Source of the DNA: PALSA-911 sp963839645
Lineage (GTDB): Bacteria > Pseudomonadota > Alphaproteobacteria > Acetobacterales > Acetobacteraceae
NCBI GenBank assembly: GCA_963839645.1
Contig: CAWIVZ010000008.1
Span: 62,001 to 126,000 of the forward strand
Reading direction: 5' to 3'
Length of the DNA stretch: 64,000 bases
Part shown: positions 18,057 through 26,974 of the stretch, in pieces
Layout of the letters: each line of letters starts with the position of its first letter
Numbering within the stretch: position 1 is the first letter of the stretch
Translations under genes and position numbers: made by a program
Notes under the pieces: model-generated
Told to the model about the DNA's origin: nothing
What the model saw: only the letters and a program-made list of their open reading frames with translations
Database searches by the model: none

Positions 18057-19118
18057 CTATTTCGCCACCGAGGCCTTGGGTTGCAGGCCGAGTCCGGCGA
18101 TCCTACCCAGGCCTTCGCGGATATGGTCGTTGAAGCGGTGCACCACCATGTCCATCGCGACGTCGACGGCATGGGCGAAGCCCTGGCTGTCGGCGCCGCC
18201 GTGGGACTTCACCACCACCCCGTTCAGCCCGAGCATCACGGCGCCATTGTAGCGGCGCGGGTCCAGCCATTCGCGCAGCCGATCCAGCCCGGGACGGGCC
18301 AGCAGATACGCCAGCCGGCCGCCGAGGCTGCCCGAAAAGATCTGGCGCAGCAGGTCGCCGATCAGCTTCAGCGCCCCCTCCCCTGTCTTCAGCGCGACGT
18401 TGCCGGTGAAGCCATCGGTCACGATCACATCGGTCGTGCCGGCAGCGATGTCGTGGCCCTCGACGAAGCCGTAGAATTGCGGGCCGATATGGCTGGCGCG
18501 CAGGATATCGGCCGCCAGGCGCACCCTGTCGTCGCCCTTCAACTCCTCCGAGCCGACATTCAGCAGGCCGATGCTAGGCGACGTCAGGCCAAGCACGGTG
18601 CGCGCGAACACGTCACCCATCACGGCAAATTCAACCAGATTGCGCGCGTCGCAGGTCACGTTGGCGCCGAGATCCAGCATCACCACGTCGCCGCGCGCAG
18701 ACGGGCCGATCGCGGCCATGGCCGGCCGGTCGATGCCCGGCAGCGACTTGATGACGATCTTGGCGAGCGCGAGCAGGGCGCCGGTATTGCCGGCGGAAAC
18801 CACGCCGGCCAATTCGCCGCCGGCGACCGAGTTGATCGCCAGGCGCATGGACGCATTGCGCGCCCGCAGCGCCGCGGTCGGCTTCATGTCACTCGGGATC
18901 GAATCGGCTGTATGGCGCAGCGTGCAGGCCGCCGCGGCGCGGGTATAGCGACGCAGCAACGGCGCCAGCTTCGGCTCATCGCCGACCAGCAGGAATTTCG
19001 CGCCGGGATGACGTTCCGCGGCGATGTTCAGCCCGGCCACCACGATGTCGGGCGCACGATCGCCGCCCATCGCGTCCACAGCGAGGGTGAAGCTGGAAGT
19101 CAAGACAGCCGGCCGCAT
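18057..19118 (-). CDS. plsX: Phosphate acyltransferase PlsX
   Basis: A 353-residue protein that makes acyl-phosphate from acyl-ACP for the PlsY step of phospholipid synthesis. Family hallmarks are LAVDAMGGDRAPDIVVAG near the start, SAGNTGALLALA at about 108-119, MLDLGANVTCDARNLVEFA and DGFTGNVALKTGEG. It lies between rpmF and fabH on the same strand, a classic arrangement. Confidence 0.95.
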   Translation of the reverse strand: MRPAVLTSSFTLAVDAMGGDRAPDIVVAGLNIAAERHPGAKFLLVGDEPKLAPLLRRYTRAAAACTLRHTADSIPSDMKPTAALRARNASMRLAINSVAGGELAGVVSAGNTGALLALAKIVIKSLPGIDRPAMAAIGPSARGDVVMLDLGANVTCDARNLVEFAVMGDVFARTVLGLTSPSIGLLNVGSEELKGDDRVRLAADILRASHIGPQFYGFVEGHDIAAGTTDVIVTDGFTGNVALKTGEGALKLIGDLLRQIFSGSLGGRLAYLLARPGLDRLREWLDPRRYNGAVMLGLNGVVVKSHGGADSQGFAHAVDVAMDMVVHRFNDHIREGLGRIAGLGLQPKASVAK

Positions 19119-19267
19119 GCCAAGCCCAGCGCGCGGCCATTGCGGCCGAACGCCAAACCATCGAGCTCAACAACAACCGAGCCACCCATCACCAGCCTCT
19201 CATGCCCGAGCCTGAAAGCCCTTAGCATTTGCGCCTGGATTCGGCCCTGGGGTCCGTGCCTCGGCCC

Positions 19268-19471
19268 TCAGGCCCGCACGGCGCCCTTCAATGCCTTGCC
19301 GGCGGCCACCACTTCCCGGCCATCATAATGGCCGCAATGGCTGCAAACATGGTGCGGGCGCTTCAGTTCGCCGCAATTGGCGCATTCCGCATGGGCTTCG
19401 CCGCTCAATGCCAGATGGCTGCGACGCATGCCCGCACGGGACGGCGAGGTTTTTCTCTTGGGAACGGCCAT
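19268..19471 (-). CDS. rpmF: 50S ribosomal protein L32
   Basis: 67 residues beginning MAVPKRKTSPSRAGMRRSHLAL, the unmistakable L32 start, followed by a zinc ribbon (ECANCGELKRPHHVCSHCGHY) with four cysteines. GGAGGGG lies about 8 nt before the ATG at 19471. The frame is open to 19507, but homology starts here. It is placed between the DUF177 gene and plsX as in most proteobacteria. Confidence 0.95.
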   Translation of the reverse strand: MAVPKRKTSPSRAGMRRSHLALSGEAHAECANCGELKRPHHVCSHCGHYDGREVVAAGKALKGAVRA

Positions 19472-19666
19472 GGGACAGCGCCCCTCCGGACTATGTGACG
19501 CCAACACACCCGACGCGGACGGGGGCAGCGGTCACGCTATGACGATTACGCGAGCCGGGGCCTCTAGCAGAGCCCGTCCCCACCCGCAAGCGATTGCTCC
19601 GTCCCGGAACTCCGCCCGCGAGGCATGGCAGCCCCCTGTCGCGCCCGAAAGGGCGCCCGGCCTGGA

Positions 19667-20194
19667 TCAATTCTTGCGCCGCAGGGCGGCCAGGGCGGCA
19701 AAGGGCGACGGCTCCGGGTCGGTCGCGGCGGCTGGCAGTTCCGCGTCCGGCTTGCGCGGATACGGGTCCAGGGACAGCGCCAATTGCTCGGCTGCCGCCT
19801 CGCCAAGGTCGATATACACGCCGTCATAGGGGATCTCATCCTCCGATTCGGGGTCGGCGGAAGCCAGCTCCGCCTCATCGGCTTCCGTGCCGGCCGGCAC
19901 GAAGCGGACCCGGAAGGCTTCCGTGACATCGGCGGTGAAATCGTCGAGGGAGACAACGCAGGTCTGCACCACGCGCGCACGCAGTTCCGCTTCGGCTTCG
20001 ATCACGCCGCGCGGCAGCTTGTGCAGGTGAAAACGGCAGGACAGCGACTGCACGGCGGGGATCAGCAGCCGCGCGGTCAGCGCCACGCATTCCTCGGGGC
20101 TGGCCGTCACGGTGATTTCGTAGCCGTGCGGGGGGATACGCTCCAGCAGCAGGGGGTGATGGAATTCAGGCGCGGGTTGCAGTTCGGGGTTCAT
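19667..20194 (-). CDS. DUF177 (YceD-like) protein
   Basis: 175 residues of the YceD/DUF177 family, which is linked to 23S rRNA and L32 biology because it is nearly always next to rpmF. The middle (EAELRARVVQTCVVSLDDFTADVTEAFRVRFVP) and the later acidic block IPYDGVYIDLGEAAAEQLALSLDPYPRKPDAEL are characteristic. Its ATG overlaps the stop of the upstream chaperone gene by 4 nt. Confidence 0.9.
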   Translation of the reverse strand: MNPELQPAPEFHHPLLLERIPPHGYEITVTASPEECVALTARLLIPAVQSLSCRFHLHKLPRGVIEAEAELRARVVQTCVVSLDDFTADVTEAFRVRFVPAGTEADEAELASADPESEDEIPYDGVYIDLGEAAAEQLALSLDPYPRKPDAELPAAATDPEPSPFAALAALRRKN

Positions 20195-20748
20195 CGCGCC
20201 GCCTCCTGGGCCGGCAGGAAGCCGGCTTCGCCCCGCTTGAGGGCTTCCATGGCCTGTCCCGCCAAGTGGGTCTCCTGCGCGCGCATCAGGCGGGCCAGGG
20301 CAGCGGCGGCCTCGGCCGGGGCCTCGCCGCGCCAGACATTGCGGGCGATCGCCTCGGCTAGCCTGGCGTCGTCCGGCTCCGCCATCGCCGCCTCATAGAC
20401 CGCGGCTCGGCCGTGGAAGGCCTCCCACATGGCGCGCACGCGCTTACCGATGCTCATGTCACCCACGCCGAGCTCACGTAAGTTGATGTCCATGTCGGCG
20501 AACATCGCATCGAACACCGCCTGTGCCAGCGCCGGACCCGGCTCGGCCGCGTGGCGCAGCCGGCGGATCAGCAGGAAGGCGTGCAGCCCGACCAGGTCGA
20601 ACCGGCCGTCCAGCGTGTCCGGCACGCCGATGCTGGCGTAAAGATATGGGTCCCGAGCCGCGGCGACAGCCGCGCCGTAGAGCAGAAAGCCAGCCCGCTC
20701 GTGCCGCCCCCTTTGCGGCAGACCCAGAAAAGACGTGATCGCCGCCAT
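20191..20748 (-). CDS. Ubiquinol-cytochrome c chaperone family protein (CBP3/UQCC1-like)
   Basis: About 185 residues, soluble and helical, matching the family of the mitochondrial bc1-complex assembly factor CBP3. Recognisable parts are LYGAAVAAARDPYLYASIGVPDTLDGRFDLVGLHAFLLIRRL and ELGVGDMSIGKRVRAMWEAFHGRAAVYE. The frame is open to 20844, but the ATG at 20748 (MAAITSFLG) has GGAG about 9 nt upstream and gives a normal N-terminus. It is divergent from bamE and coupled to the DUF177 gene, the usual alphaproteobacterial order. Confidence 0.87.
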   Translation of the reverse strand: MAAITSFLGLPQRGRHERAGFLLYGAAVAAARDPYLYASIGVPDTLDGRFDLVGLHAFLLIRRLRHAAEPGPALAQAVFDAMFADMDINLRELGVGDMSIGKRVRAMWEAFHGRAAVYEAAMAEPDDARLAEAIARNVWRGEAPAEAAAALARLMRAQETHLAGQAMEALKRGEAGFLPAQEAAR

Positions 20749-20984
20749 GATCGTAAGCTCCATAGGCCAGCGCCCCCGATCGCGCCGATGCGCGCCGGGG
20801 CCCGGCGTGATTGACACAACCAAGGCGTCGTGACACCCAATCACATAGCGCCGCTTCGGTCCCGGTCAATGTGAACCCGGTCATGCGGCGCCTGTGCGGC
20901 CGGTTTTCCGGGCGTGTATTTTTCGGGCGCACGGCTCTACAACCCTATTCACCATGCCCCTTGTCGCGACTGAGGACGCAAAGT

Positions 20985-21530
20985 TTGCAGAGTTTCCAAC
21001 CGCCGCCCGCACGCGACCAACCCCCCGGGGACGAGCCATCCCGCCGGCTGGGCCACGCGCCGATCCGGTTCGCCGCATTACTGGCCGCCGGCCTGCTGAT
21101 GGCCGGTTGCAGCGTATTCGCGCCGCCCGAACAGGTCCGCGGCAACCGGGTGGATCCCGACGTCCTGGCGGAGCTGGTTGCCGGCACCTCCTCGCGCGCC
21201 GATGTCACCGCGTTGCTCGGGTCGCCCACCATGAAGGCCTCGTTCGACGACAATGTCTGGCTGTACATCGGCTCGGTGACCCGGACACGAGTGGCGCGCA
21301 CCCCGTCCGTCGTCACCCTGGACGTGGTCAAGCTGACATTCGACGATGCCGGCGTGCTGCGCGGCATCGAGCGGCGCAACCTCGACGATTCGCTGCCGGT
21401 CAGCGTGGTCGCGCGCACGACCCCCTCGCCGGGCAGCGATGCGTCCATCATGCAGCAATTGTTCGGCAACATCGGCCGCTTCAATGCCGGCGGCGGTGGC
21501 GGCGGCCCAGGCAGCGGCAGCGCCCGATAG
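20985..21530 (+). CDS. bamE: Outer membrane assembly lipoprotein BamE (SmpA/OmlA)
   Basis: About 181 residues. A hydrophobic signal ends in the lipobox LMAGC, so the mature protein is a lipoprotein of the BAM complex. The SmpA/OmlA core follows: ELVAGTSSRADVTALLGSPTMKASFDDNVWLYIGS, then a beta strand VVKLTFDDAGVLRGIE. The tail is glycine-rich. The likely start is a TTG at 20985 with GAGGA about 8 nt before it; the long open frame from 20811 lacks support. It is transcribed divergently from the chaperone-DUF177-rpmF group. Confidence 0.87.
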   Translation: MQSFQPPPARDQPPGDEPSRRLGHAPIRFAALLAAGLLMAGCSVFAPPEQVRGNRVDPDVLAELVAGTSSRADVTALLGSPTMKASFDDNVWLYIGSVTRTRVARTPSVVTLDVVKLTFDDAGVLRGIERRNLDDSLPVSVVARTTPSPGSDASIMQQLFGNIGRFNAGGGGGGPGSGSAR

Positions 21531-21576
21531 GACGCTTCCAGCCCTCCGCCGGACCGCCGCATGCCGGCGCCTAGGC

Positions 21577-22581
21577 TCAGAAATGGCTCCAGCCGCCGCT
21601 GCCGAGCGCAAGCGGGCTGCCATCCGGACCCAGCACCCGCACACCGGGCACCCGCACACCGGCCGTGCCGGCGTGAAAGTGCCCAATCCGGGTGACCGAG
21701 ATCCCCACTCGCGCCGAGTCGGCCAGCAAGGCGGCCTCGCGGGCCGGCGGCACGGCCAGCAGAAGCTCGTAATCGTCCCCACCTGTCAGACACGTCACCA
21801 GCCATCCCGGGACATGCGCAAGGTCGCGCGCCGGCCCGGACAGCGGCACCAGGCGCGAATCGATCTCCGCCGCCAGACCGGACGCCCGGCAGATATGCGA
21901 CAGATCCTGCACAAGCCCGTCTGACACGTCCATCGCGGCCGAAGCATAGTCCCCCACCGCCAGCCCGAGACGGGGCTGTGGCAGACGATAGCGGGCCAGC
22001 AGGAACCCGGTGGGATCGCTCAGGCGCCCTTGATCGACGCCGAGCCCGAGCGCGCCGTCGCCGATCGTGCCAGTGACCCAGATGCCGTCCCCCGCCCGCG
22101 CGCCGGCGCGGCTCGGCGCCTGGCCGGGTGCGACATGGCCGATCAGGGTCAGCGACAGGCTGACCGGCCCCGGCGTGGCGGTGGTGTCGCCGCCGAGCAG
22201 CGTCACGGCGAATTCCGCCTGGTCCAGCGCCAGCCCGGCGGCGAAACCGGCGAACCAGGCATCTTGGGTATCGCGGCGGGCCGAGATCGTCATCAGGTAG
22301 CCGAGCGGCACTGCGCCCTTGGCGGCGATATCGGACAAGTTCACCCGCAGCAGCTTCCGCCCGATCGACTCCGGCGGATCGTCGGGCAGGAAATGCACCC
22401 CGGCGACCATGGCATCGGCGGTGATGACCAGTTCGCGGCCAGCCGGAGGCGCGAACACGGCCACGTCATCGCACAGATCGCGCGAGCCGGGGCCGGCCAG
22501 CGGCCGGAAATGCCGGGCGATCAGGGCGAATTCCGCGGGAAGCGCCGGATCGTCCCCAGCCGCTGCGCGCCCGGTCGTCAT
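21577..22581 (-). CDS. thiL: Thiamine-monophosphate kinase
   Basis: A 334-residue kinase that makes thiamine diphosphate. Metal and ATP motifs are DDVAVFAPPAG, ITADAMVAGVHFLPD, VNLSDIAAKGAVP, LLGGDTTA, AMDVSDGLVQDLSH and TGGDDYELL. The ATG at 22581 lies 10 nt after the nusB stop. It ends the rib-nusB-thiL operon, an order found in many proteobacteria. Confidence 0.93.
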   Translation of the reverse strand: MTTGRAAAGDDPALPAEFALIARHFRPLAGPGSRDLCDDVAVFAPPAGRELVITADAMVAGVHFLPDDPPESIGRKLLRVNLSDIAAKGAVPLGYLMTISARRDTQDAWFAGFAAGLALDQAEFAVTLLGGDTTATPGPVSLSLTLIGHVAPGQAPSRAGARAGDGIWVTGTIGDGALGLGVDQGRLSDPTGFLLARYRLPQPRLGLAVGDYASAAMDVSDGLVQDLSHICRASGLAAEIDSRLVPLSGPARDLAHVPGWLVTCLTGGDDYELLLAVPPAREAALLADSARVGISVTRIGHFHAGTAGVRVPGVRVLGPDGSPLALGSGGWSHF

Positions 22582-22591
22582 CGTGCGACTC

Positions 22592-23140
22592 TCAGGCCGT
22601 TCCTGCCGGGGCGGCACCGGCGGCCGGCGTCTCATCGGCGAAATCGCCGGGGCGCAACAGGCGGGCCAGCCGGTTCAGCACCCCGTTCGCCATGCGCGGC
22701 TCCTCGCCGGAGAAGAAACCGTGCGCGACGTCGAGATACTCGTTGATCACCACCTTCCCGGGCGGGCCGTCGGCCATCGACAGTTCTGCCGCGCCCGCGC
22801 GCAGCAGCGCGCGCAGCACCGGGTCGAGCCGTTCCAGCGGCCAGTCGGGCGGCAGGGTTTCGGCGATCATGCGGTCGATCGTCTCCTGCCCGGTAACGGC
22901 GGCGCGGACGATGCGGGCGAACAGCGGCACCAGCGCATCCGGCACCCTGCCATCCTCGAACCCGCCCAACGCCACCCCGCCGGGTCCCGGCAGATCGCCC
23001 AGGCGATGGCGAACGAACTGGTCGATCACGGTTTCCGCATTGTCGTTGTTCTGCTCGCTCTGGAACAGCGCCTGCACGGCGGCCAGACGCGACGCGGTGC
23101 GCGCGCGGCCGCCAGGCTTCGATTTGCCGGATCTTGCCAT
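22592..23140 (-). CDS. nusB: Transcription antitermination factor NusB
   Basis: About 182 residues, all-helical NusB fold. RTASRLAAVQALFQSEQNN at the start and the C-terminal INEYLDVAHGFFSGEEPRMANGVLNRLARLLR carry the family signature. It binds boxA RNA with NusE during rRNA transcription. I use the ATG at 23140 (MARSGKS). A GTG at 23164 would overlap ribH slightly and is also possible. Between ribH and thiL in one operon. Confidence 0.92.
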   Translation of the reverse strand: MARSGKSKPGGRARTASRLAAVQALFQSEQNNDNAETVIDQFVRHRLGDLPGPGGVALGGFEDGRVPDALVPLFARIVRAAVTGQETIDRMIAETLPPDWPLERLDPVLRALLRAGAAELSMADGPPGKVVINEYLDVAHGFFSGEEPRMANGVLNRLARLLRPGDFADETPAAGAAPAGTA

Positions 23141-23153
23141 CAGGACCGCCACA

Positions 23154-23636
23154 TCACGCGGCACCGAAACGGCGCGCGGCGTTCACCTGCAGCAGCGCCG
23201 CGGCAGCAGCCTCCGCACCCTTGTTGAAGCCGTCCTGGCTGGACCGCGCGACCGCCTGGTCGATGCTGTCAACGGTCAGCAGGCCGGTGCCGACCGCGAT
23301 GCCGTATTGCAGCGCCAGGTTCATCATGCCGTGCATCGTGGCTTCGCAGATAAAATCATAATGATCTGTTTCACCCTTGATAATACAGCCAAGTGCGACG
23401 AAGGCATCGAACCGGGTCTGGCCGCGCAGCACGATCCGGATCGCCTGCGGCAACTCGAAAGCACCGGCGATGTCCAGCACCTCGAGCGTCGCGCCGGCTT
23501 CCCGCAGGATGCGCTCGGCGCCGTCGCGCAGGCCGTCCACCACGTCGCGGTAATAGGGCGCGCGCACGATCAGCACATGCGGCGCGGGACCGGCAACAAC
23601 GGGAGCCGCGGGCAGTTCGGCGTCGGCGGTGCTCAT
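23154..23636 (-). CDS. ribH: 6,7-dimethyl-8-ribityllumazine synthase
   Basis: 160 residues. Condenses the dihydroxybutanone phosphate made by RibB with the ribitylamino-uracil to give lumazine. Seen are GAFELPQAIRIVL, ALGCIIKGETDHYDFIC with the catalytic histidine region, and GLLTVDSIDQAVAR. Its ATG overlaps the ribB stop by 4 nt (ATGA). Confidence 0.95.
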   Translation of the reverse strand: MSTADAELPAAPVVAGPAPHVLIVRAPYYRDVVDGLRDGAERILREAGATLEVLDIAGAFELPQAIRIVLRGQTRFDAFVALGCIIKGETDHYDFICEATMHGMMNLALQYGIAVGTGLLTVDSIDQAVARSSQDGFNKGAEAAAAALLQVNAARRFGAA

Positions 23637-24787
23637 TCGTCGGTTCCTGGGTCGCTTGTTTCGTTGATCGGGCGCTGCTCGACGATGTTCAGGCCATAGC
23701 CCTCCAGGCCGATGATCGTGCGATGGGTATTGGACAGCAGCACCATGTCGCGCACGCCCAGATCGAGCAGGATCTGCGCGCCGATGCCGTAATCGCGCAA
23801 TTCCCCGGACGGTCGGTTGATGCCATCGAGCATGGCCACCCGTTCCGACAGCGCGGTCTTGCGTGGCTCGCGCAGCAGCACGACCGCGCCGCGGCCTTCC
23901 TCGGCGATGATGCTCATCGCCCGGTGCAGCGAAATCCAGTGCGGTCCGCCGGTCATATCGTCCAGCAAGTCGACCTGGTGCATCCGCACCGGGATCGGGC
24001 CGGGCCCGTTCAGATCGCCTTTGAGCAGCACCAGGTGCTCGGCGTATTCCACCGTGTTGGCATAGACGATCAGCTTCCACTCGCCGCCGGCGACATGGTT
24101 GATGGTACCTTCCTGCACCCGGCGCACCAGCCGCTCCGTGCGGCGGCGATGGGCGATGAGGTCGGCGATGGTGCCGAGCTTCAAACCATGATGCTGGGCG
24201 AAGGTCACCAGATCCGGCAGCCGCGCCATGGTGCCGTCATCGTTCATGATCTCGCAGATCACGCCGGACGGGTTCAGCCCGGCCAGGCGGGCGATGTCCA
24301 CCGCCGCCTCGGTATGCCCCGCCCGCACCAGCGTGCCGCCCTCGCGCGCCATCAGCGGGAAGACGTGGCCGGGGGTAACGATGTCGTCGCGGCTGCCATC
24401 GGAGTTGATCGCCGTGGCGACGGTGTGCGCCCGGTCGGCAGCGGAGATGCCGGTGGTGACCCCTTCCCGCGCCTCGATCGACACCGTGAAGGCGGTCTGG
24501 TGGCGGGTGCCGTTGGACTGGCTCATCAGCGGCAGGCCAAGCTGCTCGACCCGCTGGCGCGTCATCGCCAGGCAGATCAGGCCACGGGCATGGCGCGCCA
24601 TGAAATTGATGGCGTCGGGCGTGGCGAACTGCGCCGGCACGATCAGGTCGCCCTCGTTCTCCCGGTCCTCGTCATCCACCAGGATGAACATCCGGCCGTT
24701 GCGTGCCTCCTCGATCAGTTCCTCGGCGCTGGCGAGGTACTGCGACAGATCGGCCGCCGGCAGGGCTTTGGTCATTGAGTGGGGCAT
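23633..24787 (-). CDS. ribB: 3,4-dihydroxy-2-butanone-4-phosphate synthase with a degenerate GTP cyclohydrolase II-like domain
   Basis: 384 residues in two domains. The first 210 hold the DHBP synthase with its active-site loop VDDEDRENEGDLI and later FPLMAREGGTLVRAGHTEAAVDIARLAG. The second half aligns with GTP cyclohydrolase II, but where active enzymes have the zinc cysteines (R-x-H-S-x-C...R-C-D-C-G) it reads VRMHQVDLLDDMT and continues without cysteines. Only the RibB step is therefore likely active, and a separate RibA should exist elsewhere. It shares 1 nt with the ribE stop (TAATG). Confidence 0.92.
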   Translation of the reverse strand: MPHSMTKALPAADLSQYLASAEELIEEARNGRMFILVDDEDRENEGDLIVPAQFATPDAINFMARHARGLICLAMTRQRVEQLGLPLMSQSNGTRHQTAFTVSIEAREGVTTGISAADRAHTVATAINSDGSRDDIVTPGHVFPLMAREGGTLVRAGHTEAAVDIARLAGLNPSGVICEIMNDDGTMARLPDLVTFAQHHGLKLGTIADLIAHRRRTERLVRRVQEGTINHVAGGEWKLIVYANTVEYAEHLVLLKGDLNGPGPIPVRMHQVDLLDDMTGGPHWISLHRAMSIIAEEGRGAVVLLREPRKTALSERVAMLDGINRPSGELRDYGIGAQILLDLGVRDMVLLSNTHRTIIGLEGYGLNIVEQRPINETSDPGTDE

Positions 24788-25386
24788 TATTTGAACTCCG
24801 CCAGCCGCGCCACATACCGGGCCAGCATGTCTATCTCGATGTTGACGACGTCGCCCGGCCGCAAGCTGCCGAAACCGGTGACGGCGGTGGTGTGGGGGAT
24901 GATGTTCACCCCGAAACTGTCCTGGTCGGTATCATTCACGGTCAGGGACACGCCGTCGATGGCGATCGACCCCTTGCGGGCGATGAAGCGGGCGAGATCC
25001 CGCGGGACCCGAAACCGCCAGCGGGTGGAACCGTTCTCCGGCGTGGCCGACAGCACCTCCGCCAGCCCGTCGACATGGCCGGACACGATGTGCCCGCCGA
25101 GTTCGTCGCCCATCTTCAGCGACCGCTCGAGGTTGACCCGGGTGCCGGCGACCCAGCGTCCCAGCTTCGTGTTCGCCAGGGTTTCGGCCGACACCTCCAC
25201 CGCGAACCAGTCGGCGCCCACGTCCACCGCCGTCAGGCAGCAGCCCGAACAGGCGATCGAGGCGCCGAGCGCGATCGAACCGGTGTCCGGCCATGGCGCA
25301 CCGATGACGAGGCGCATGTCGTGGCCGCCGCCGATGGGGATGATTTCGCGAACCGTGCCTAGCGCGGTGACGATGCCAGTGAACAT
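24787..25386 (-). CDS. ribE: Riboflavin synthase
   Basis: 199 residues with the MFTGIV start that defines the family and the internal duplication of the lumazine-binding repeat: SIACSGCCLTAVDVGADWFAVEVSAETL in the first half and SIAIDGVSLTVNDTDQDSFGVNIIPHT in the second. It converts two lumazines to riboflavin. Its ATG immediately follows the ribD stop codon. Confidence 0.95.
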   Translation of the reverse strand: MFTGIVTALGTVREIIPIGGGHDMRLVIGAPWPDTGSIALGASIACSGCCLTAVDVGADWFAVEVSAETLANTKLGRWVAGTRVNLERSLKMGDELGGHIVSGHVDGLAEVLSATPENGSTRWRFRVPRDLARFIARKGSIAIDGVSLTVNDTDQDSFGVNIIPHTTAVTGFGSLRPGDVVNIEIDMLARYVARLAEFK

Positions 25387-26502
25387 TCAGGCCACTTTCT
25401 CGTATTCGGTGAGCGTGTCGGGGCCAAGCGCCACGACACGGCGCCGGGTGAAACGCGGCATGTCGGCCAGATGATCGACGCCGAACGCCTGGGCCGCCGG
25501 CCAGCCATCGCCACCCATCACGGCGGGCGCATGGAACCAGGCGATCCTGTCCACTAGATCGGCACGCAGCAGCGAAGCTGCAATCTGTCCGCCGCCCTCG
25601 ACCAGCAATCGGGTGATGCCGGCCTCGGCCAACGCGCGCAGGCCGTCGGCCAGATCGACCCCGGCATTACCGGCGGCGACGTCGATGAGGGTCACGCCCA
25701 GATCTGCCAGCGCGGCGCGCCGGTCCGGGTCGGCGCCCGGGCGAACCAGGAACCAGGTCGGCGAGGCCGCCGCCGTGCGGATCAGTTTGCTGGTGAGCGG
25801 CGTGCGCAAATGGCTGTCCACGATCACCCGCACGATCGGGGTGGAACGATAGCCCGGGATGCGGCAGGTCAGTTCCGGATTGTCCGCCAGCACGGTTCCG
25901 ACGCCCACCATCACCGCGTCAGCATGGCCGCGCATCGCGTGCGCCGCTCGCCGGGCGGGCGCGCCGGTAATCCATTGGCTTTCGCCCGCATGGGTGGCGA
26001 TTTTCCCGTCGAGCGTGGATGCCATCTTGAGCGTGACAAGCGGGCGGGCGCGGCGCTGACGGTTGGAAAAGCCGGCCAGAACATCTTCCGCCTCGGCCTG
26101 CAGCACCCCTTCCTGAACCTCGATCCCGGCCGCGCGCAGCCTTGCCATCCCCTCGCCGTTCACCCTCGGGTCCGGATCGTGCACCGCGATCACCACGCGG
26201 GCAACGCCCGCCTCGATCAGCGCGTCGGTGCAGGGCGGGGTACGGCCCCAGTGGCAGCAGGGCTCCAGCGTCACATAGGCGGTGGCGCCGCGCGCGGCGC
26301 CCCCAGCCATCGCCAGCGCGAGACGCTCGGCATGCGGCCGTCCGCCCGGCGCGGTCACGGCACGGCCGACCACGCGGCCTTCGCGCACGATCACGCAGCC
26401 GACGGAAGGGTTCGGCCAGGTGCCGCCTAGCCCGCGTCGCGCCAGCGCCAGCGCAGAGCGCATATGGGCCATGTCCTCCGCTGCGCGGACCGCATCCACC
26501 AT
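25387..26502 (-). CDS. ribD: Bifunctional diaminohydroxyphosphoribosylaminopyrimidine deaminase / 5-amino-6-uracil reductase
   Basis: About 371 residues. The N-terminal deaminase has the zinc site HAE...PCCHWGRTPPC at about 50-85, and the C-terminal reductase begins near RPLVTLKMASTLDGKIAT and includes GVGTVLADNPELT and LLVEGGGQIAASLL. It carries out steps two and three of riboflavin synthesis. The frame is open to 26595. I use the ATG at 26502, 7 nt after the nrdR stop; the ATG at 26463 (MRSALALARR), with GGAGG 9 nt upstream, is an alternative. Confidence 0.93.
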   Translation of the reverse strand: MVDAVRAAEDMAHMRSALALARRGLGGTWPNPSVGCVIVREGRVVGRAVTAPGGRPHAERLALAMAGGAARGATAYVTLEPCCHWGRTPPCTDALIEAGVARVVIAVHDPDPRVNGEGMARLRAAGIEVQEGVLQAEAEDVLAGFSNRQRRARPLVTLKMASTLDGKIATHAGESQWITGAPARRAAHAMRGHADAVMVGVGTVLADNPELTCRIPGYRSTPIVRVIVDSHLRTPLTSKLIRTAAASPTWFLVRPGADPDRRAALADLGVTLIDVAAGNAGVDLADGLRALAEAGITRLLVEGGGQIAASLLRADLVDRIAWFHAPAVMGGDGWPAAQAFGVDHLADMPRFTRRRVVALGPDTLTEYEKVA

Positions 26503-26509
26503 GGCAGGT

Positions 26510-26965
26510 TCAGCTACCCTCGCCCAATGCGCCAAGAAATGCCTCGAAGTCCTTGGCTTCGCGAAAATTCCGATAGACGCTGGCGAAACGCACATAGGCC
26601 ACCGGATCGACCTCCTTCAGCGTCTCCATCACCAGTTCGCCGATCTGCTTGCTGGGAATGTCGTTCTCACCGGTCGATTCGAGCTGACGGACGATGCCGT
26701 TCACCACACGTTCGATACGCTCCTCCTGGATCGGCCGCTTGCGCAGCGCAATGCGGATGGAGCGCGCCAGCTTGTCTCGGTCGAACGGCACCCGGCGGTT
26801 GTCGCTCTTCACCACGGTCAGCTCGCGTAGCTGCACACGCTCGATCGTGGTGAAACGCTGGCCGCAATTACTGCAAAAACGCCGCCGGCGGATCGCTGAA
26901 CTATCCTCGGTCGGACGGCTGTCCTTCACCTGCGTGTCTTCATGCCCGCAAAAAGGACAGCGCAT
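26510..26965 (-). CDS. nrdR: Transcriptional repressor NrdR
   Basis: 151 residues: a zinc ribbon MRCPFCGHEDTQV...RRRRFCSNCGQRFTTIE, followed by an ATP-cone at about 50-135 (VVKSDNRRVPFDRDKLARSIRIAL). It senses ATP/dATP and represses ribonucleotide reductase genes through paired NrdR boxes; a candidate pair lies upstream of nrdB at 13834-13880. It sits between glyA and ribD, its usual alphaproteobacterial position. Confidence 0.95.
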   Translation of the reverse strand: MRCPFCGHEDTQVKDSRPTEDSSAIRRRRFCSNCGQRFTTIERVQLRELTVVKSDNRRVPFDRDKLARSIRIALRKRPIQEERIERVVNGIVRQLESTGENDIPSKQIGELVMETLKEVDPVAYVRFASVYRNFREAKDFEAFLGALGEGS

Positions 26966-26974
26966 CGCGGCGGG

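Noticed and set aside
15849..19328. A 1159-codon open frame on the plus strand
   Set aside because: It lies antisense to merR, ihfA, fabH and plsX. The third-position GC bias of these genes removes stops on the other strand; its sequence is Arg/His/Gln-rich with no domain.
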